From Gemmatimonadales bacterium UBA2975 (GTDB lineage Bacteria > Gemmatimonadota > Gemmatimonadetes > Longimicrobiales > Gaopeijiaceae): a DNA stretch of 64,000 bases. Positions 61,483-64,000 of the stretch are shown here, piece after piece. The DNA is taken from contig DEAT01000080.1 in NCBI GenBank assembly GCA_002348265.1, positions 55,080 to 119,079 of the forward strand. Reading direction: 5' to 3'. Made by a program: the position numbers and the translations under genes. How positions within the stretch are numbered: the first letter of the stretch is position 1; each line of letters opens with the position of its first letter. The notes beneath the pieces are model-generated. The model saw only the letters and a program-made list of their open reading frames with translations, was not told the DNA's origin and did not search any database.

Positions 61483-62961
61483 ATGATTACTATCTCAAAG
61501 AAGTTCTTGTGGCTTTCGGTGTGTTTCCTGCTTGCGTGCGACGCGGAGGTGAGCCAGCCGGAGGTTGGTGAGGAGCCGGGGGAGCCCGTTGACCTCTCGA
61601 GCTACTTCATCAACCCGACGCTGTGCGCCGATTCTGAAGGACCGCCTTGTACATCGCTGCGCCTTGGAGATAGTTACCTGACGACCACGAGCCCAGCTCA
61701 AGGAAAGCTTTTCGCCTGTGTTGCGGGGAACGCGGGTGCACCAGGGAGTAATCCGGCACGGATCACTTGGATAGATTGGGCAGCTGGAACGTGGAACCTG
61801 CTCGCTAAGCCGTTTCTTCCCTCGGGCTCATTCTCTCCCCAGTCCGGCTCAGTGAGCGTATCCGAGGATGGTGGCATCCGCAGTATCACCGTGAACAATC
61901 TTCCGGTGGACGGAAGGATCGGCGACTGGCCCATGACCCAGTATGCGGCGTTGTCTGAGATCGACGGAAATCCTGGTGTGCCAGAGGCTACAAACGTCAC
62001 ATTCAATATCCCCATCGCCCCGGTGGTGAGCGTTACGCCTTCCTGTACTTCTCTCGGAGCGATCGGTGTGACGCTCAATGGGGTAGTGCTGTATAACGCA
62101 GTGGATGCGCGTGGGAATGACGCCGTTGCCCACGAAATTGTCGACGAGTTCGGCGGACATCCTGCTATGAGCGCTTACCACTATCACTTTCTTCCTGAGC
62201 GGCTTGATTCGGCGCCGATGTCGGACGGCCATTCCGGGTTGGTCGGCTACATCCGCGATGGATTCGGGCTTTACGGCTACGACGGCGAAGGGGGTGTGGA
62301 GTTAACCAACGCCGATCTTGACGAATGCCACGGCCACGATCATTCACCATTGGGCTATCACTACCACGCCACTATTGAATACCCCTACACAATTGGGTGC
62401 TACAGAGGAGATCCGGAGTCTGCATTCTTCTCTTTAGTAAGAACGGTTGAAGGCAAGGCTGGTGGCATCTCCTATGAAGTGAAAACAGAACCCGTCAGAG
62501 CGTTTCTGAGAGGAATGATTGCCCACCATCAGCAGGCGTTGGACATGGTTGCTCTTGTGCCGAGCAGCACATATGGAAGTGATATACGTGAGGTGGCCGT
62601 GAGGATGCACATCACTCAGTCCGAAGAAATCAAGCTGATGCAATACTGGCTCAATGGAGACGTGATCCTAGATGACGATGTGGGGGCTGTGTCCGGTGAT
62701 CAGGATCGATTAATGCGTGGAATGCTCTCGGAGGAACGCATGGCGAAACTTCGTGCGGCCCAAGGCGATGATTTTGATCGACTTTTCCTCCAGTCCATGA
62801 TTGAACACCACGAAGGAGCGATTGAGATGGTTCATGTCTTCCTTGAACGGTTTGATTCACTCGGAGAGACAATTGTGTCCGATTGGTTCATTGACCATAT
62901 AAAGGCAGAGCAGGGCATAGAGGTGGCTAGGATGAGTAGGATGCTGGCACGGTTGCCGTGA
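61483..62961 (+). CDS. YHYH-DUF305 fusion lipoprotein
   Basis: Lipoprotein of about 492 residues (signal ending VCFLLAC). Residues about 40-320 are a YHYH domain, with the repeated H-rich signature AYHYHFLPE and GYHYHATIEYPYTIG, and GHDHSPLGYHYHAT. Residues about 340-490 are a DUF305 helical domain with MIAHHQQALDMVALV and MIEHHEGAIEMVHV. Both parts are His-rich and suited to metal binding, possibly copper. A single chain carrying both domains is unusual in my memory. Start ATG 61483. Probably periplasmic or surface metal handling (inference). Confidence 0.85.
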   Translation: MITISKKFLWLSVCFLLACDAEVSQPEVGEEPGEPVDLSSYFINPTLCADSEGPPCTSLRLGDSYLTTTSPAQGKLFACVAGNAGAPGSNPARITWIDWAAGTWNLLAKPFLPSGSFSPQSGSVSVSEDGGIRSITVNNLPVDGRIGDWPMTQYAALSEIDGNPGVPEATNVTFNIPIAPVVSVTPSCTSLGAIGVTLNGVVLYNAVDARGNDAVAHEIVDEFGGHPAMSAYHYHFLPERLDSAPMSDGHSGLVGYIRDGFGLYGYDGEGGVELTNADLDECHGHDHSPLGYHYHATIEYPYTIGCYRGDPESAFFSLVRTVEGKAGGISYEVKTEPVRAFLRGMIAHHQQALDMVALVPSSTYGSDIREVAVRMHITQSEEIKLMQYWLNGDVILDDDVGAVSGDQDRLMRGMLSEERMAKLRAAQGDDFDRLFLQSMIEHHEGAIEMVHVFLERFDSLGETIVSDWFIDHIKAEQGIEVARMSRMLARLP

Positions 62962-63080
62962 CTAGCCGGACATGGCCGCGATGTTCCCCTTCATGTAGCG
63001 GTCAGCGAGAGTAGATTTTTACTAGTCGTTCTTACGATGTTGTTGTGCCTGTTCACACCTACAAAAAGGACCGATGTCCG

Positions 63081-64000
63081 ATGGCTGACATGTACCGCAC
63101 AGAGAGAGATTCTCTTGGCGAGATGAAGGTCCCTTCAGAAGCACGCTACGGTCCGCAGACTCAGCGCGCCGTAGAGAATTTTCCTATCAGTGGTCAGCGT
63201 TTCAGTCGCCGTTTTATTCAGGCTATGGGTCTGATAAAGAAATCGGCTGCCGAGACCAATCTTGAACTGGGCAACCTTGATCCGGGTGTAGCAAAGGCGA
63301 TCATTGCAGCTGCGGATGAAGTTGCGGATGGTGCATGGGATGAGGAGTTCGTTTTGGACATCTACCAGACTGGCTCTGGTACGTCGACGAACATGAACAC
63401 CAATGAGGTGGTCGCGCATCGGGCGACTGAGCTTTTGGAAGACGCAGGCTCAGTCCATCCAAACGATCACGTAAATTTTGGGCAGTCCTCAAATGATACG
63501 ATCCCGACTGCGATTCACATATCTACCCGCATTGCGATTGAGGAAGAACTAATACCGGCACTTCAGCACATGCACGATGCGCTGGCTGAGAAGGCCACCG
63601 AATTCGACGGAGTTCTGAAGTCCGGACGAACTCACCTTATGGACGCGACGCCCGTTCGTCTTGGTCAGGAGTTTTCTGGGTACGCAACACAGATTCGGAA
63701 GGGCATTGAGCGCGTTCGTGTAGTTGCGGCTGAGTTAGAGGAACTCGCACTCGGTGGAACGGCCACCGGTACGGGCATTAACACGCATGAGGATTTTTCA
63801 ACGCATACGATTGCCAAGATCGCCTTGGCTACTGGAATCTCGTTTTGTGAGGCGGATGATCATTTTGAGGCGCAGGGGGCGAAGGACGCTGCGGTCAATG
63901 CTGCGGGCGCGCTCAATACGATTGCTACGAGCTTCATGAAGATCGCAGACGATATTCGCTGGTTGGGTTCGGGGCCGACATCTGGTCTGCATGAGATCCG
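63081..64000 (+). CDS. fumC: Class II fumarase, 5' part (cut by window end)
   Basis: Fumarate hydratase class II of the TCA cycle; about 306 N-terminal codons are visible and the frame runs off the right edge. Family motifs are [91 protein letters not shown] and [18 protein letters not shown] 63081 is chosen; ATG 63090 is a possible alternative. It stands about 120 bases after the YHYH-DUF305 gene in the same direction. Confidence 0.92.
   Translation, partial: MADMYRTERDSLGEMKVPSEARYGPQTQRAVENFPISGQRFSRRFIQAMGLIKKSAAETNLELGNLDPGVAKAIIAAADEVADGAWDEEFVLDIYQTGSGTSTNMNTNEVVAHRATELLEDAGSVHPNDHVNFGQSSNDTIPTAIHISTRIAIEEELIPALQHMHDALAEKATEFDGVLKSGRTHLMDATPVRLGQEFSGYATQIRKGIERVRVVAAELEELALGGTATGTGINTHEDFSTHTIAKIALATGISFCEADDHFEAQGAKDAAVNAAGALNTIATSFMKIADDIRWLGSGPTSGLHEI

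Noticed and set aside
1..64000. rRNA, tRNA, CRISPR arrays, insertion sequences or prophage
   Set aside because: No rRNA or tRNA cloverleaf, no regular repeats with spacers, and no transposase, integrase or phage-structural proteins could be recognised anywhere in the window.

Overview
The window looks like a chromosome segment of a Gram-negative heterotroph with an outer membrane. There are many lipoproteins and exported proteins, a DUF5916-type barrel protein, a sortilin/BNR-repeat protein, carboxypeptidase-regulatory-like secreted proteins, an FG-GAP/UnbV protein, and ThyX instead of ThyA. This mix is familiar from marine Gemmatimonadota, but that placement is inference; no rRNA or tRNA is present to test it. 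GC content is moderate (mid-50s by eye), genes are densely packed and 4-base start/stop overlaps are common.

Region 1 (about 1.0-16.0 kb) is the most unusual part. Fourteen genes in four alternating, tightly overlapping transcription units combine GTP-derived pteridine/pyrimidine-type enzymes with envelope glucan enzymes. The first set is a QueD/PTPS-like protein with a rebuilt active site, a GTP cyclohydrolase II, a RibD-type reductase and a creatininase-family amidohydrolase. The second set is OpgG, OpgH, a sulfatase/phosphoglycerol-transferase-like membrane protein, a CDP-alcohol phosphatidyltransferase, a GT4 glycosyltransferase and an AglD-like membrane protein. Two SAM methyltransferases and two oxidoreductases complete it. 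The GTP cyclohydrolase is physically fused to the OpgH-like glucosyltransferase. Both divergent gene pairs share their start codons inside a single CATG. I read this as an undescribed pathway that makes a modified pteridine- or pyrimidine-like compound coupled to a glycan or lipid. An NhaC-type antiporter cut by the window edge is cotranscribed with the phosphatidyltransferase.

Region 2 (16-37.9 kb) holds an AddA-like helicase-nuclease. It is followed by an operon of secreted hydrolases (FG-GAP/UnbV lipoprotein, amidohydrolase, PhoD-like phosphatase, sulfatase). Next come a Tat-exported Gfo/Idh/MocA oxidoreductase with two DUF1080 lipoproteins (probable 3-keto-glycoside degradation), a nitroreductase, two tandem paralogous secreted proteins, a sortilin-like repeat protein and a NamZ-type muramidase.

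Region 3 (37.9-47.4 kb) has paired small lipoproteins, an SSS symporter coupled to a malonyl-CoA-synthetase-like ligase, and an envelope polysaccharide group (GT2, ABC exporter, GT8-like, cellulose-synthase-like GT2).

Region 4 (47.7-64 kb) is mostly housekeeping: ThyX, an aldehyde dehydrogenase, Rho, a ferredoxin-NADP reductase beside thioredoxin reductase, and fumarase. It also contains a strong selenoprotein candidate: an AhpD-like gene whose peroxidatic cysteine codon is an in-frame TGA followed by a SECIS-like hairpin. A DAK2-DegV fusion (fatty acid kinase plus carrier), a YHYH-DUF305 fusion lipoprotein and a short-chain dehydrogenase lacking its catalytic tyrosine are also here.
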